A DNA stretch of 64,000 bases. Source: Streptomyces sp. JH34 (GTDB lineage Bacteria; Actinomycetota; Actinomycetes; Streptomycetales; Streptomycetaceae). The notes below the pieces were generated by a model. It was not told the DNA's origin, made no database searches, and saw nothing but the letters and a program-made list of their open reading frames with translations. Made by a program: the position numbers and the translations under genes. Location of the stretch: NCBI RefSeq assembly GCF_029428875.1, contig NZ_JAJSOO010000001.1, forward strand, positions 5,208,001 to 5,272,000, in the 5' to 3' direction. This document shows positions 41,310-49,800 of this stretch, piece by piece (position 1 is the stretch's first letter; the number at the start of each line of letters is the position of its first letter).

Positions 41310-41885
41310 ATGGGCGTCACGCTCGCCAAGGGAGGCAACGTCTCCCTCTCCAAGGCCGCACCCAATCTCACACAGGTGCTGGTCGGGCTCGGCTGGGACG
41401 CACGATCCACGACGGGAGCCGACTTCGACCTCGACGCCAGCGCACTGCTGTGCCAGTCGGGCCGGGTCCTCGGCGACGAGTGGTTCGTGTTCTACAACAA
41501 CCTCACCAGCCCCGACGGCTCGGTCGAGCACACCGGTGACAACCTCACGGGGGAGGGCGACGGCGACGACGAGTCCGTCATCGTGAACCTCACGCAGGTG
41601 CCGGCGCACTGCGACAAGATTCTTTTCCCGGTGTCCATCCATGAAGCCGACAATCGTGGGCAGACATTCGGTCAGGTCAGCAACGCTTTCATCCGGGTCG
41701 TCAACCAGGCGGACGGCCAGGAGTTGGCGCGGTACGACCTCACCGAGGACGCGTCGACGGAGACGGCGATGATCTTCGGCGAGCTCTACCGATACGGCGG
41801 GGAGTGGAAATTCCGTGCAGTCGGACAGGGGTACGCGTCAGGGCTCCGGGGCATCGCTCTAGACTTCGGGGTCAACGTTTCGTAA
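41310..41885 (+). CDS. terD: TerD-family calcium-binding stress protein (paralog)
   Basis: This 191-residue paralog of the preceding TerD has the same N-terminus (MGVTLAKGGNVSLSKAAPNL), calcium site GADFDLDASALL and C-terminal GQGYASGLRGIALDFG. It differs by a Cys in two places (LLCQSGR and AHCDKILF). GGGGAGGACAC precedes the ATG. It is followed by a TerC-type gene 71 bp downstream, with which it probably works at the membrane. Confidence 0.95.
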   Translation: MGVTLAKGGNVSLSKAAPNLTQVLVGLGWDARSTTGADFDLDASALLCQSGRVLGDEWFVFYNNLTSPDGSVEHTGDNLTGEGDGDDESVIVNLTQVPAHCDKILFPVSIHEADNRGQTFGQVSNAFIRVVNQADGQELARYDLTEDASTETAMIFGELYRYGGEWKFRAVGQGYASGLRGIALDFGVNVS

Positions 41886-41956
41886 AGCCGCGCACGGCGC
41901 GGGGGAGCCCCTTACTCAACCGGGGGAGACCCGTTACATACACGATGGGGTAGCCA

Positions 41957-43093
41957 GTGCTTCTGAAAACCTTCGGCTGGTCGTTCGCGGTGACCGCGAT
42001 CGGCCTGGTCGCAGCGGTGTTCTACGGGGGGTGGCAGGCGTTCGGCATCGTCGCGATCCTGTCGGTCCTGGAGATCTCGCTGTCCTTCGACAACGCGGTG
42101 ATCAACGCCGGGATCCTGAAGAAGATGAATGCCTTCTGGCAGAAGATCTTCCTCACCGTCGGTGTCGTCATCGCGGTCTTCGGTATGCGGCTGGTCTTCC
42201 CCGTCGTGATCGTGGCCATCAGTGCGCAGCTGGGGCCGATCGAGGCGATCGACCTCTCCTTCAACGACCCTGACCGGTACAAGGAGCTGGTGACGGACGC
42301 CCATCCGTCGATCGCCGCGTTCGGTGGCATGTTCCTGTTGATGATCTTCCTCGACTTCATCTTCGAGGACCGTGACATCCAGTGGCTGCGCTGGATCGAG
42401 CGTCCGCTGGCCAAGCTCGGCAAGGTCGACATGCTGTCGGTCTGTGTCGCGCTGATCGTGCTGCTGGTCTCGGCGATGACGTTCGCGACCCACGCGCACC
42501 AGCACGGCGGGGGGCACGCCGACAAGGCGTCGACCGTCATGCTCTCGGGTATCGCGGGTCTGATCACCTATCTCGTGGTCGGCGGTCTCTCCGGGTTCTT
42601 CGAGAACAAGCTCGAGGAGGAGGAGGAGCGCGAGCAGGAGGCGGAGGAAGAGGCCAGGAAGGCCGGGAAGCCGGTGTCCGGGGTCCTTCTCGCGGGCAAG
42701 GCCGCGTTCTTCATGTTCCTCTACCTCGAGGTCCTGGACGCGTCGTTCTCGTTCGACGGTGTCATCGGTGCCTTCGCCATCACCAACGAGATCGTGCTGA
42801 TGGCCCTGGGTCTGGGTATCGGCGCGATGTACGTGCGTTCGCTCACCGTGTACCTGGTGCGTCAGGGAACGCTGGACGACTACGTCTACCTGGAGCACGG
42901 CGCGCACTACGCGATCGGCGCCCTGTCGGTCATCCTGCTGGTGACCATCCAGTACCAGATCAACGAGCTCATCACCGGTTCCGTCGGGGTCATCCTGATC
43001 GGCTGGTCCTTCTGGTCCTCGGTGCGGCGCAACAAGGCGATCGAGGCGGCCGGCGGATCCGATTCCAAGGCGGAAGTCTCCTCCGGGGTGTGA
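41957..43093 (+). CDS. TerC/DUF475 integral membrane protein
   Basis: The protein has 378 residues and about nine membrane spans. TerC signatures with intramembrane acidic residues are present twice: SVLEISLSFDNAVINAGIL near residue 30-50 and LEVLDASFSFDGVIGAFAI near residue 255-275. A highly acidic cytoplasmic loop (EEEEEREQEAEEEARKAGK) separates the halves, and a His-rich loop (THAHQHGGGH) faces outward and may bind metal. TerC-like proteins are thought to transport metal ions such as Mn or Ca. The gene stands downstream of terD. Confidence 0.92.
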   Translation: MLLKTFGWSFAVTAIGLVAAVFYGGWQAFGIVAILSVLEISLSFDNAVINAGILKKMNAFWQKIFLTVGVVIAVFGMRLVFPVVIVAISAQLGPIEAIDLSFNDPDRYKELVTDAHPSIAAFGGMFLLMIFLDFIFEDRDIQWLRWIERPLAKLGKVDMLSVCVALIVLLVSAMTFATHAHQHGGGHADKASTVMLSGIAGLITYLVVGGLSGFFENKLEEEEEREQEAEEEARKAGKPVSGVLLAGKAAFFMFLYLEVLDASFSFDGVIGAFAITNEIVLMALGLGIGAMYVRSLTVYLVRQGTLDDYVYLEHGAHYAIGALSVILLVTIQYQINELITGSVGVILIGWSFWSSVRRNKAIEAAGGSDSKAEVSSGV

Positions 43094-43119
43094 CCCGGTA
43101 GGGATTGAGGAACGCTCTC

Positions 43120-43186
43120 TCTGCGGGGCGGCCCACGGCGGCGGTTATCCGGGAACACCCGGACCCGACCCGGTGGCCGCCCCGCA
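43120..43186 (+). other. Structured intergenic RNA/DNA element between terC-type and terD-like genes
   Basis: CTGCGGGGCGGCC (43120-43132) pairs perfectly with GGCCGCCCCGCAG (43174-43186). The 41 bases inside contain a second hairpin, TCCGGG-AACA-CCCGGA (43147-43162). This is a branched structure rather than a simple terminator; it begins 26 bp after the DUF475 stop. Confidence 0.5.
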
Positions 43187-43244
43187 GTGGTGTGCGGGGC
43201 GTGTGGCGCCGTATGCGCGGGGTCGGCGGTTACTAGGGATACAT

Positions 43245-43991
43245 ATGGGGGTTGGGATGGCCTTCTGGGACGGCCTTTTTCCGCGCCGGGCGGCGCAGTT
43301 CGAGTCGGGTAACTCCGCGACGAACTCGATCGTGCTGTCCAAGCGCAACGCCACGGTCTCGCTGAACAAGCAGGGCGCCCTGTCGGGCAACCTGCGCGTC
43401 AACCTGTCGTGGCGGATGCGCACGTCGGACATCGGCGGGCGGTCGCGGCAGAGCGGCCGGCTGCTGCGTCCGCTGAAGCTCTTCCAGCCCGACGTGGTGC
43501 AGGCGCACACCCAGGGCATGGTCAACGTCGACCTGGACCTCGGCTGCATGTACGAACTGGCCGACGGGACGCGGGGCGTGGTGCAGCCCCTGGGCAATCT
43601 CATAGGCGACCTGAACGCGGCCCCCTACATCAGGCTCAGCGGGGACGACCGCTTCGGGGCGCCGTCGGGCGAGACCGTCTACGTGAACCTCGACAAGCGC
43701 GACGAGATCAAGCGCCTGCTGTTCTTCGTGTACATCTACGACCAGACCCCGGCCTTCGACCGTACGCACGCCAAGGTGACGCTCTATCCGGGCAACGGCC
43801 CGCGCATCGAGATCGAGCTGGACGAGAGGGCCCCGCAGGCCCGCTCCTGCGCCGTGTTCACCGTGGACAACACCAAGGGTGAACTCGTCGTGCGCCGCGA
43901 GGTGAAGTTCGTCTACGGCTTCCAGTCGGAGCTGGACCGCATGTACGGCTTCGGTATGCAGTGGGGACGCGGCTACAAGACGCGGGCCTGA
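43245..43991 (+). CDS. TerD-domain protein with divergent N-terminus
   Basis: The protein has 248 residues (from 43245; ATG at 43257 is an alternative that would drop four residues). It belongs to the streptomycete TerD-like group that starts with AFWDGLFPRRAAQFESG and contains LNKQGALSGNLRVNLSWRM, MVNVDLDLGCMYELADGT in place of the FDLDAS calcium site, SGETVYVNLD and ending VYGFQSELDRMYGFGMQWGRGYK. The acidic DLDLGC keeps the pattern of a calcium site. The function is inferred from the TerD family. It lies after the structured element and is convergent with the next TerD gene. Confidence 0.88.
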   Translation: MGVGMAFWDGLFPRRAAQFESGNSATNSIVLSKRNATVSLNKQGALSGNLRVNLSWRMRTSDIGGRSRQSGRLLRPLKLFQPDVVQAHTQGMVNVDLDLGCMYELADGTRGVVQPLGNLIGDLNAAPYIRLSGDDRFGAPSGETVYVNLDKRDEIKRLLFFVYIYDQTPAFDRTHAKVTLYPGNGPRIEIELDERAPQARSCAVFTVDNTKGELVVRREVKFVYGFQSELDRMYGFGMQWGRGYKTRA

Positions 43992-44024
43992 GTGAGCGCC
44001 GTGGAGGGCCGCCCCACCCCGGGC

Positions 44025-44906
44025 TCATGTCCGGAGGAACTGCGGGCCCTGCGGGGGGAGCACGAAATTCGGGTCGGCGGCAGGGGCGGCCGCCGCAGCG
44101 GGCTGCGGATAGCCGTACGCCGGCGGTTCGGCGGGCTGTGGGTAGCCGTAGGCGGGCTGGGGGGCCGCCGTCGGCTGCTGCGGGTAGCCGTAGGCCGGCT
44201 GGGGCGTCACGGCGGGCTGTGGGTAGCCGTACGCGGGCTGCTGGTGCTGGACCGTGGCCTGGGAGTCGGGCGACGGTGCGGTGCTCGCCTGCGCCGGCGG
44301 GGCGGACTCGGAGGTCTCGGAGGGGCCGGGCACGGCAGCGGGACCGGGCTCGGACGCCGCCTCGGCCTCGTCCACCGAGATCCCGAAGGCGGTCGCCAGC
44401 CCGACGAGGCCCGTGGGGTATCCCTGTCCCACGGCCCGGAACTTCCAGCCGTCCCCGCGCCGGTACAGCTCGCCGCAGATGACCGCGGTCTCCTCGCCCG
44501 TCTCCGCCCGCACGTCGAAGTGCGCGAGCGGCTCACCGTCGGCGGACGCCGCGTCGTACAGCGATATCCGCAGGTCCGTCACCCGCTCGAACGCCGCCTC
44601 GTCGCAGGACGCGGCGATGACCACCTGGTCCACGGAGGGGTCGAGCGAGGAAAGGTCCGCCTCGATCGTGTCCGTGAGCCCTTCGGGCGAGCTGCGCTTG
44701 GGCAGACGCCGCACGAGGCCCGACGGATGCCGCGGCTGGTTGTAGAAGACGAAGTCCTCGTCGGAACGCACCTGTCCGGAGGGGCCGATCAGCAGCGCCG
44801 AGGCGTCCACGTCCGGGACACCGGCGCCGGGGGTCCAGCGCAGCACGGCCCGTACGGCCGTGGCGTCGAGGGGGACGTTCGAACCCTTCAGCATCGCGTG
44901 CGTCAT
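44025..44906 (-). CDS. TerD-domain protein with AYGYPQ-repeat tail
   Basis: The protein has 293 residues. The TerD domain occupies 1-180 (AMLKGSNVPLDATAVRAVLRW, VPDVDASALLIGPSG as altered calcium site, GQGYPTGLVGLATAFG). The last 100 residues are Pro/Gln/Ala-rich with four copies of AYGYPQ. Such tails resemble those of proteins that interact with membranes or form condensates; this is inferred. The ATG at 44906 has AGGATG at a good distance. It is divergent from the HpcH-type gene and convergent with the preceding TerD-like gene. Confidence 0.88.
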   Translation of the reverse strand: MTHAMLKGSNVPLDATAVRAVLRWTPGAGVPDVDASALLIGPSGQVRSDEDFVFYNQPRHPSGLVRRLPKRSSPEGLTDTIEADLSSLDPSVDQVVIAASCDEAAFERVTDLRISLYDAASADGEPLAHFDVRAETGEETAVICGELYRRGDGWKFRAVGQGYPTGLVGLATAFGISVDEAEAASEPGPAAVPGPSETSESAPPAQASTAPSPDSQATVQHQQPAYGYPQPAVTPQPAYGYPQQPTAAPQPAYGYPQPAEPPAYGYPQPAAAAAPAADPNFVLPPQGPQFLRT

Positions 44907-45127
44907 GGCGGTCATCCTGCCTGCTGGTGGGGCGCGCGGACAACGCGGGGGTACGAACCAGTAGGCCAGGCATCGGTCGCCGGGGTCGTACAGGCGCGCC
45001 GCGAGAGGTGTGAGATACACCGGGGACACCGGAAGTTCATACGGTCCGGGAACCGACGACACCTGACCGAACGTACTATTACCGGCCATACGTTTATCCG
45101 GTCTCCATGACAGTACGGGGGAATCAC

Positions 45128-46288
45128 ATGCGTCATTTCGGGCACATCTCGCCCGCTGTCCGGGAGAGCCTGTTCTTCAGGGAGCCGTGCGAATTCGACG
45201 CCGGCTCCGCCTCCCGCATGCTGAGCGCGGCCCTGGGGGCCACGCTCTACAGCCCCGCCACCCGGCCCAGACTGGCCGACGACGTGATCAAGCAGACCGG
45301 CCTCGGCGTGGTCTCCATGGTGCTCTGCCTGGAGGATTCCATCGACGACGCCGAAGTGGTCGGCGCCGAGGCCAATCTGGTCCGGCAGTTCGCCGACCTC
45401 GACGCGCGCGACGTCGAGGCGCCGCTCCTTTTCATCCGCGTCCGCGAACCGGACCAGATCTCCGACCTCGTACGACGGCTCGGAACCTCCGTCCGATTGT
45501 TGTCCGGATTCGTACTTCCGAAATTCACGGAAGAGCGGGGCGAGCTCTTCCTGGAGGCCCTCACCGCCGCCGAAGCGGACAGTGGACACCGGCTGTTCGC
45601 GATGCCCGTCCTCGAATCACCCGAACTCCTGCACCTGGAGACCAGGGGCGAGACCCTCCGGGGAATCGCCCGTACCGTCGACAAGTACCGCGACCGGATC
45701 CTGGCGCTGCGGCTCGGAGTCACCGACTTCTGCTCCGCCTACGGCCTGCGCAGGGCCCCCGACATGACGGCGTACGACGTCCAGATCGTCGGTGCCGTCA
45801 TCGGAGACGTCGTCAACGTGCTGGGAAGGGCGGACGGCACCGGGTTCACCATCACCGGACCCGTGTGGGAGTACTTCCGTCTCCAGGAGCGGATGTTCAA
45901 ACCCCAGCTGCGCCGCAGCCCCTTCATGGGGCGGGCCGAGGAACTGCGCACCACGCTCATCGAGCACGACCTGGACGGGCTGCTGCGCGAGATCGAGCTC
46001 GACCGCGCCAACGGACTGCTCGGCAAGACCTGCATCCACCCGTCCCACGTCCTGCCCGTGCACGCGCTGTCCGTCGTCAGCCATGAGGAGTACAGCGACG
46101 CCCAGGACATCCTGCGGCCCGAGCGGGGCGGCGGCGGGGTGCTGCGTTCCTCGTACACGAACAAGATGAACGAGGTGAAGCCGCACCGTGCCTGGGCCGA
46201 GCGCACCCTGCAGCGGGCCGAGGTCTTCGGCGTGGCACGCGAGGACGTCGGATTCGTGGAGCTCCTCGCCGCCGGCCTGACGGACTGA
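45128..46288 (+). CDS. HpcH/HpaI aldolase/citrate lyase-like protein of the Ter island
   Basis: The protein has 386 residues with a TIM barrel of the citrate-lyase beta type. Typical parts are VSMVLCLEDSIDDAEV (metal-ligand Glu/Asp), a middle LRLGVTDFCSAYGLRR, and LLGKTCIHPSHVLPVHAL near the C-terminus. In Ter-linked operons an enzyme of this kind is thought to perform an aldol-type step in making a nucleoside-like compound (proposal by Aravind and co-workers). GGGGGA precedes the ATG. The phosphoribosyltransferase gene starts 8 bp downstream, which makes co-translation likely. Confidence 0.88.
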   Translation: MRHFGHISPAVRESLFFREPCEFDAGSASRMLSAALGATLYSPATRPRLADDVIKQTGLGVVSMVLCLEDSIDDAEVVGAEANLVRQFADLDARDVEAPLLFIRVREPDQISDLVRRLGTSVRLLSGFVLPKFTEERGELFLEALTAAEADSGHRLFAMPVLESPELLHLETRGETLRGIARTVDKYRDRILALRLGVTDFCSAYGLRRAPDMTAYDVQIVGAVIGDVVNVLGRADGTGFTITGPVWEYFRLQERMFKPQLRRSPFMGRAEELRTTLIEHDLDGLLREIELDRANGLLGKTCIHPSHVLPVHALSVVSHEEYSDAQDILRPERGGGGVLRSSYTNKMNEVKPHRAWAERTLQRAEVFGVAREDVGFVELLAAGLTD

Positions 46289-46296
46289 GCGCGGGC

Positions 46297-48879
46297 ATGG
46301 GTGAGCGTGTGACGGAAGAATCCGAGCACATACCGGAAGAAGAGGCAGTGGACGTGGAGTGGTCGGGTAACTGGGTCGCGGAGCGCCTCGGCGTCGAGCT
46401 CGTCGGTGACGGGGAGCTCCGGGAACTGCTGGGCCTCGCCCTGCGCCGCAACCCCAAGCGGGCCCATCTGCTCGTGTCGAACGTCCTGGGCAAGCACGTG
46501 CCGCAGCGGCCGTCCGTGGTCCACGGCGTGGGCTTCGAGCTCGGCGAACGGGTACGGGACCTGCTGGGCGAGGCAGAGGCCCGCCGCGCGGTCGTCCTCG
46601 GCTACGCGGAGACGGCGACCGGCCTCGGCCACGCCGTCGCGGACGGGCTCGGGGTGGCGCCGTACCTCCATTCGACCCGGCGCCCCGTCGCCGGCGTCGC
46701 CCAGGCGGGCGGTTTCGAGGAGGCGCACTCGCACGCCACCTCCCATCTGCTGCTGCCCGAGGACCCCGATCTGCTGAAGGCCTCCGCGGAGGGCTCGCCG
46801 CTGGTCCTGGTCGACGACGAGTTCTCCACCGGCAACACCGTCCTCAACACCATCCGCGCCCTCCACGCCCGCTACCCCAGGGGCCGGTACGTCATCGTCG
46901 CCCTGGTGGACATGAGGTCCGAGGCCGACCAGGGGCGGCTCGCCGAGTTCGCCGAGGAGATCGGCGCCCGGGTGGACCTGATCGTCCGGGCCCGCGGCAC
47001 CGTGCGTCTGCCCGAAGGCGTCCTGGAGAAGGGGCGGAGCCTGGTGTCCGCGCACGACGCGGACCACGCGGCGACCGAACCCCCCGCGCCCCGGTCCGTC
47101 CCCGTACGCGTCGCCCTCGACTGGCCGGCAGACGTTCCCGACGGCGGCCGGCACGGCTTCAGCCCCGCCCACCGAGCCGCCCTGGAAGCCGCTCTCCCGG
47201 GCATGGCCGCCCGTGTCGCCGACGCCCTGGGCGACGCCCGCAGGGTGCTCGTACTCGGCTTCGAGGAGCTGATGTACGCGCCCCTGAGGCTCGGCACCGC
47301 ACTGGAAGGCGCCACCACGGCCGACGTGCGCTACTCCACCACCACCCGCTCGCCCGTGCTCGCCGTCGACGACCCCGGCTACGCGATACGCAGCCGCCTC
47401 GTCTTCCCCGCCCACGACGACCCGGCCGACGGGCCCGGCGACCGGTACGCCTACAACGTCGCGGGCGGCGGCTTCGACGCCGTCGTCGCCGTCGTCGACT
47501 CCGCCGCGGACACCCCGGCCCTGCACGCCCCCGACGGACTGCTCGCCCGGCTCGCCGGGCACACCGACCGGGTGCTGCTCGCGGTCGTCCCCTCGTACCT
47601 GCCGTCGCCGGCCACCGACGGCGCCCACTCGCCGACGACGGGCAGGATCCTTTCGCCGGCCTCCGCGCCGTCACCGACCTCCCACAGGCAGGAAGCCGCC
47701 ATGCTGCCCGAACCCCTCCGGGGACCCGCCTTCTCCTCCTACGCGGCGGACGAGGTCGGCTGGCTGCTCCAGGACCTCTCCGACACGCCCCTGGAGGCCC
47801 CCACGGAGGAGCGCGAGGAGGCGATCCAGAGCGGCGGCGCGCACTACGCCGAATCACTGCCCGTCGAATACCAGCCCAGCCCTCGGTACCAGGAGCTGTT
47901 CAAGGCCGCCCTGGGTACCTCGGCGGCCCGTATCGCCCGGGCCGTCGGCACCGTCACCGAGACCGTCCTCGCCGAACGCTCCCGCCCCGGGGAACACTCG
48001 CCGGACCGCCCGGGCGCGGGAACCCCCGTCCTGGTCTCCCTGGCCCGGGCCGGCACCCCCGTCGGGGTGCTCATGCGCCGATGGGCCCTGCACCGGCACG
48101 GCCTCGACCTGCCGCACTACGCCGTCTCCATCGTCCGGGGCCGCGGCATCGACGCCAACGCCCTGCGCTGGCTGGCCGCCCACCACGACCCGGCGGACGT
48201 CGTCTTCGTCGACGGCTGGACCGGCAAGGGTGCCATCACCCGCGAACTCGCAGCGGCGGTCGAGGAGTTCGAGGGCTTCAACCCGGAGATCGCCGTACTG
48301 GCCGACCCGGGCGGCTGCGTAGGGACGTACGGGACGCGTGAGGACTTCCTCATCCCGTCGGCCTGTCTCAACTCCACGGTGTCCGGGCTCGTCTCCCGTA
48401 CGGTCCTGCGCTCCGACCTCGTCGGCCCGCACGACTTCCACGGCGCGAAGTTCTACCGCGAACTCGCGGACTCCGACGTCTCCGGGCTGTTCCTCGACAC
48501 GGTCGCATCCCGGTTCGACGAGGTCGCCGACGCCGTGGACGCCGAGGCCAAGGAACTCCTCGCCGCGGACCGCGCCCCCACCTGGGAGGGCTGGGCCGCG
48601 GTGGAACGCATCAGCGAGGAGTACGGGATCCACGACGTGAACCTGGTCAAGCCCGGCGTCGGGGAGACGACCCGGGTCCTGCTGCGCCGCGTGCCCTGGA
48701 AGATCCTGGCCAAGCGCGGAGCGGGCGCCGACCTCGACCACGTACGGCTGCTCGCCGAGCAGCGCGGCGTCCCCGTCGAGGAGGTCGACGAACTTCCCTA
48801 CACCTGCGTCGGGTTGATCCACCCCAAGTACACCCGGGGTGCCACCGGCGCGGACGGCACGGCGGTGACGGCGAAGTGA
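46297..48879 (+). CDS. Fused phosphoribosyltransferase-TRSP-StiP protein of the Ter island
   Basis: The length is 860 residues if translated as one frame. Residues 30-260 are a phosphoribosyltransferase domain with the PRPP-loop LVLVDDEFSTGNTV (about 167-180). Residues 265-460 form the TRSP domain; the name-giving T350-R-S-P353 is visible. After a low-complexity linker (about 445-468) the rest is a StiP-like phosphoribosyltransferase/cysteine-protease-like domain (EREEAIQSGGAHYAE, VSLARAGTPVGVLMRRW, DGWTGKGAITREL). In related genomes these are often two genes. Here an ATG at 47701 with AGGAAG before it could also give a separate 392-residue StiP. The N-terminal start is uncertain (46297, 46309 or 46348). 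Confidence 0.85.
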   Translation: MGERVTEESEHIPEEEAVDVEWSGNWVAERLGVELVGDGELRELLGLALRRNPKRAHLLVSNVLGKHVPQRPSVVHGVGFELGERVRDLLGEAEARRAVVLGYAETATGLGHAVADGLGVAPYLHSTRRPVAGVAQAGGFEEAHSHATSHLLLPEDPDLLKASAEGSPLVLVDDEFSTGNTVLNTIRALHARYPRGRYVIVALVDMRSEADQGRLAEFAEEIGARVDLIVRARGTVRLPEGVLEKGRSLVSAHDADHAATEPPAPRSVPVRVALDWPADVPDGGRHGFSPAHRAALEAALPGMAARVADALGDARRVLVLGFEELMYAPLRLGTALEGATTADVRYSTTTRSPVLAVDDPGYAIRSRLVFPAHDDPADGPGDRYAYNVAGGGFDAVVAVVDSAADTPALHAPDGLLARLAGHTDRVLLAVVPSYLPSPATDGAHSPTTGRILSPASAPSPTSHRQEAAMLPEPLRGPAFSSYAADEVGWLLQDLSDTPLEAPTEEREEAIQSGGAHYAESLPVEYQPSPRYQELFKAALGTSAARIARAVGTVTETVLAERSRPGEHSPDRPGAGTPVLVSLARAGTPVGVLMRRWALHRHGLDLPHYAVSIVRGRGIDANALRWLAAHHDPADVVFVDGWTGKGAITRELAAAVEEFEGFNPEIAVLADPGGCVGTYGTREDFLIPSACLNSTVSGLVSRTVLRSDLVGPHDFHGAKFYRELADSDVSGLFLDTVASRFDEVADAVDAEAKELLAADRAPTWEGWAAVERISEEYGIHDVNLVKPGVGETTRVLLRRVPWKILAKRGAGADLDHVRLLAEQRGVPVEEVDELPYTCVGLIHPKYTRGATGADGTAVTAK

Positions 48880-49742
48880 GCGGAACCGTGAACGCCCCCG
48901 AGGGCGCGGCGCCGAAGACTCCCGTGACCCTGGTGGCCAGCGACCTCGACCGCACCCTCATCTACTCGGCGGCGGCCCTGCAGCTGACCATGCCGGACGA
49001 GCGGGCCCCCCGCCTGCTCTGCGTGGAGGTCTACGGCCGGGCGCCCCTCTGCTACATGACGGAGACCGCCGCCGCGCTGCTCGACGAACTGGCCCGGACC
49101 ACGGTGTTCGTACCGACCACCACCCGGACCCGGGAGCAGTACGGCCGCATCCACCTCCCCGGCCCCGCCCCCCGGTACGCGATCTGCGCCAACGGCGGCC
49201 ACATCCTGGTCGACGGCGTCTCCGACCCGGACTGGCAGGAGCACGTGACCGGCCGGATCGCCGGCGAGTGCGCCTCCCTCGCCGAGGTCCGCGCCCACCT
49301 CCAGGCTGCCGCCGACCCCTCCTGGCTGCTCAAGGAACGGATCGCCGAGGACCTCTTCGCCTACCTCGTCGTCGACCGCGCCGCGCTCCCCGAGGGCTGG
49401 GTCAAGGAACTCACGGCGTGGGCCGACCCCAAGGGCTGGACGGTCTCCCTCCAGGGCCGCAAGATCTACGCCGTACCCAAACCGCTCACCAAGAGCGCCG
49501 CCATGCGCGAGGTGGCCCGCCGTACCGGCGCCACGCAGACGCTCGCCGCCGGTGACTCCCTCCTGGACGCCGACCTGCTGCTCGCCGCCGACCGGGCCTG
49601 GCGCCCGGGCCACGGCGAACTCGCCGACTGCGGCTGGGGCGCGCCCGACACCGAGGTGCTCAGGGAGCGGGGTGTCGCCGCGGGCGAGGAGATCCTGCGC
49701 CGCTTCCTGCGCGCCGCCGACACGCAGGGGGCGGATCGCTGA
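48876..49742 (+). CDS. HAD-family hydrolase of the Ter island
   Basis: The protein has 288 residues. The HAD nucleophile motif is LVASDLDRTLIYS; motif II is VFVPTTTRTREQY, Lys appears in PLTKSAAM, and the C-terminal acidic motif is AAGDSLLDADLLL. It has a sizeable C2-type cap. Its GTG overlaps the stop of the StiP-fusion gene (GTGA), so it is translated with it. In Ter-linked biosynthetic operons a HAD enzyme is thought to dephosphorylate the nucleoside-like product. Confidence 0.9.
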   Translation: MSGTVNAPEGAAPKTPVTLVASDLDRTLIYSAAALQLTMPDERAPRLLCVEVYGRAPLCYMTETAAALLDELARTTVFVPTTTRTREQYGRIHLPGPAPRYAICANGGHILVDGVSDPDWQEHVTGRIAGECASLAEVRAHLQAAADPSWLLKERIAEDLFAYLVVDRAALPEGWVKELTAWADPKGWTVSLQGRKIYAVPKPLTKSAAMREVARRTGATQTLAAGDSLLDADLLLAADRAWRPGHGELADCGWGAPDTEVLRERGVAAGEEILRRFLRAADTQGADR

Positions 49743-49800
49743 GCACCCGCGGGCGATCTTCGGCAAGCTGGCCGGGCCGTCGCGAACCGAGGAGACCCGC

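Noticed and set aside
45739..47628. Minus-strand open frame of 629 codons opposite the HpcH/PRTase genes
   Set aside because: Its Gly/Val/Arg-rich composition is that of an antisense frame; the plus-strand genes have strong domain evidence.
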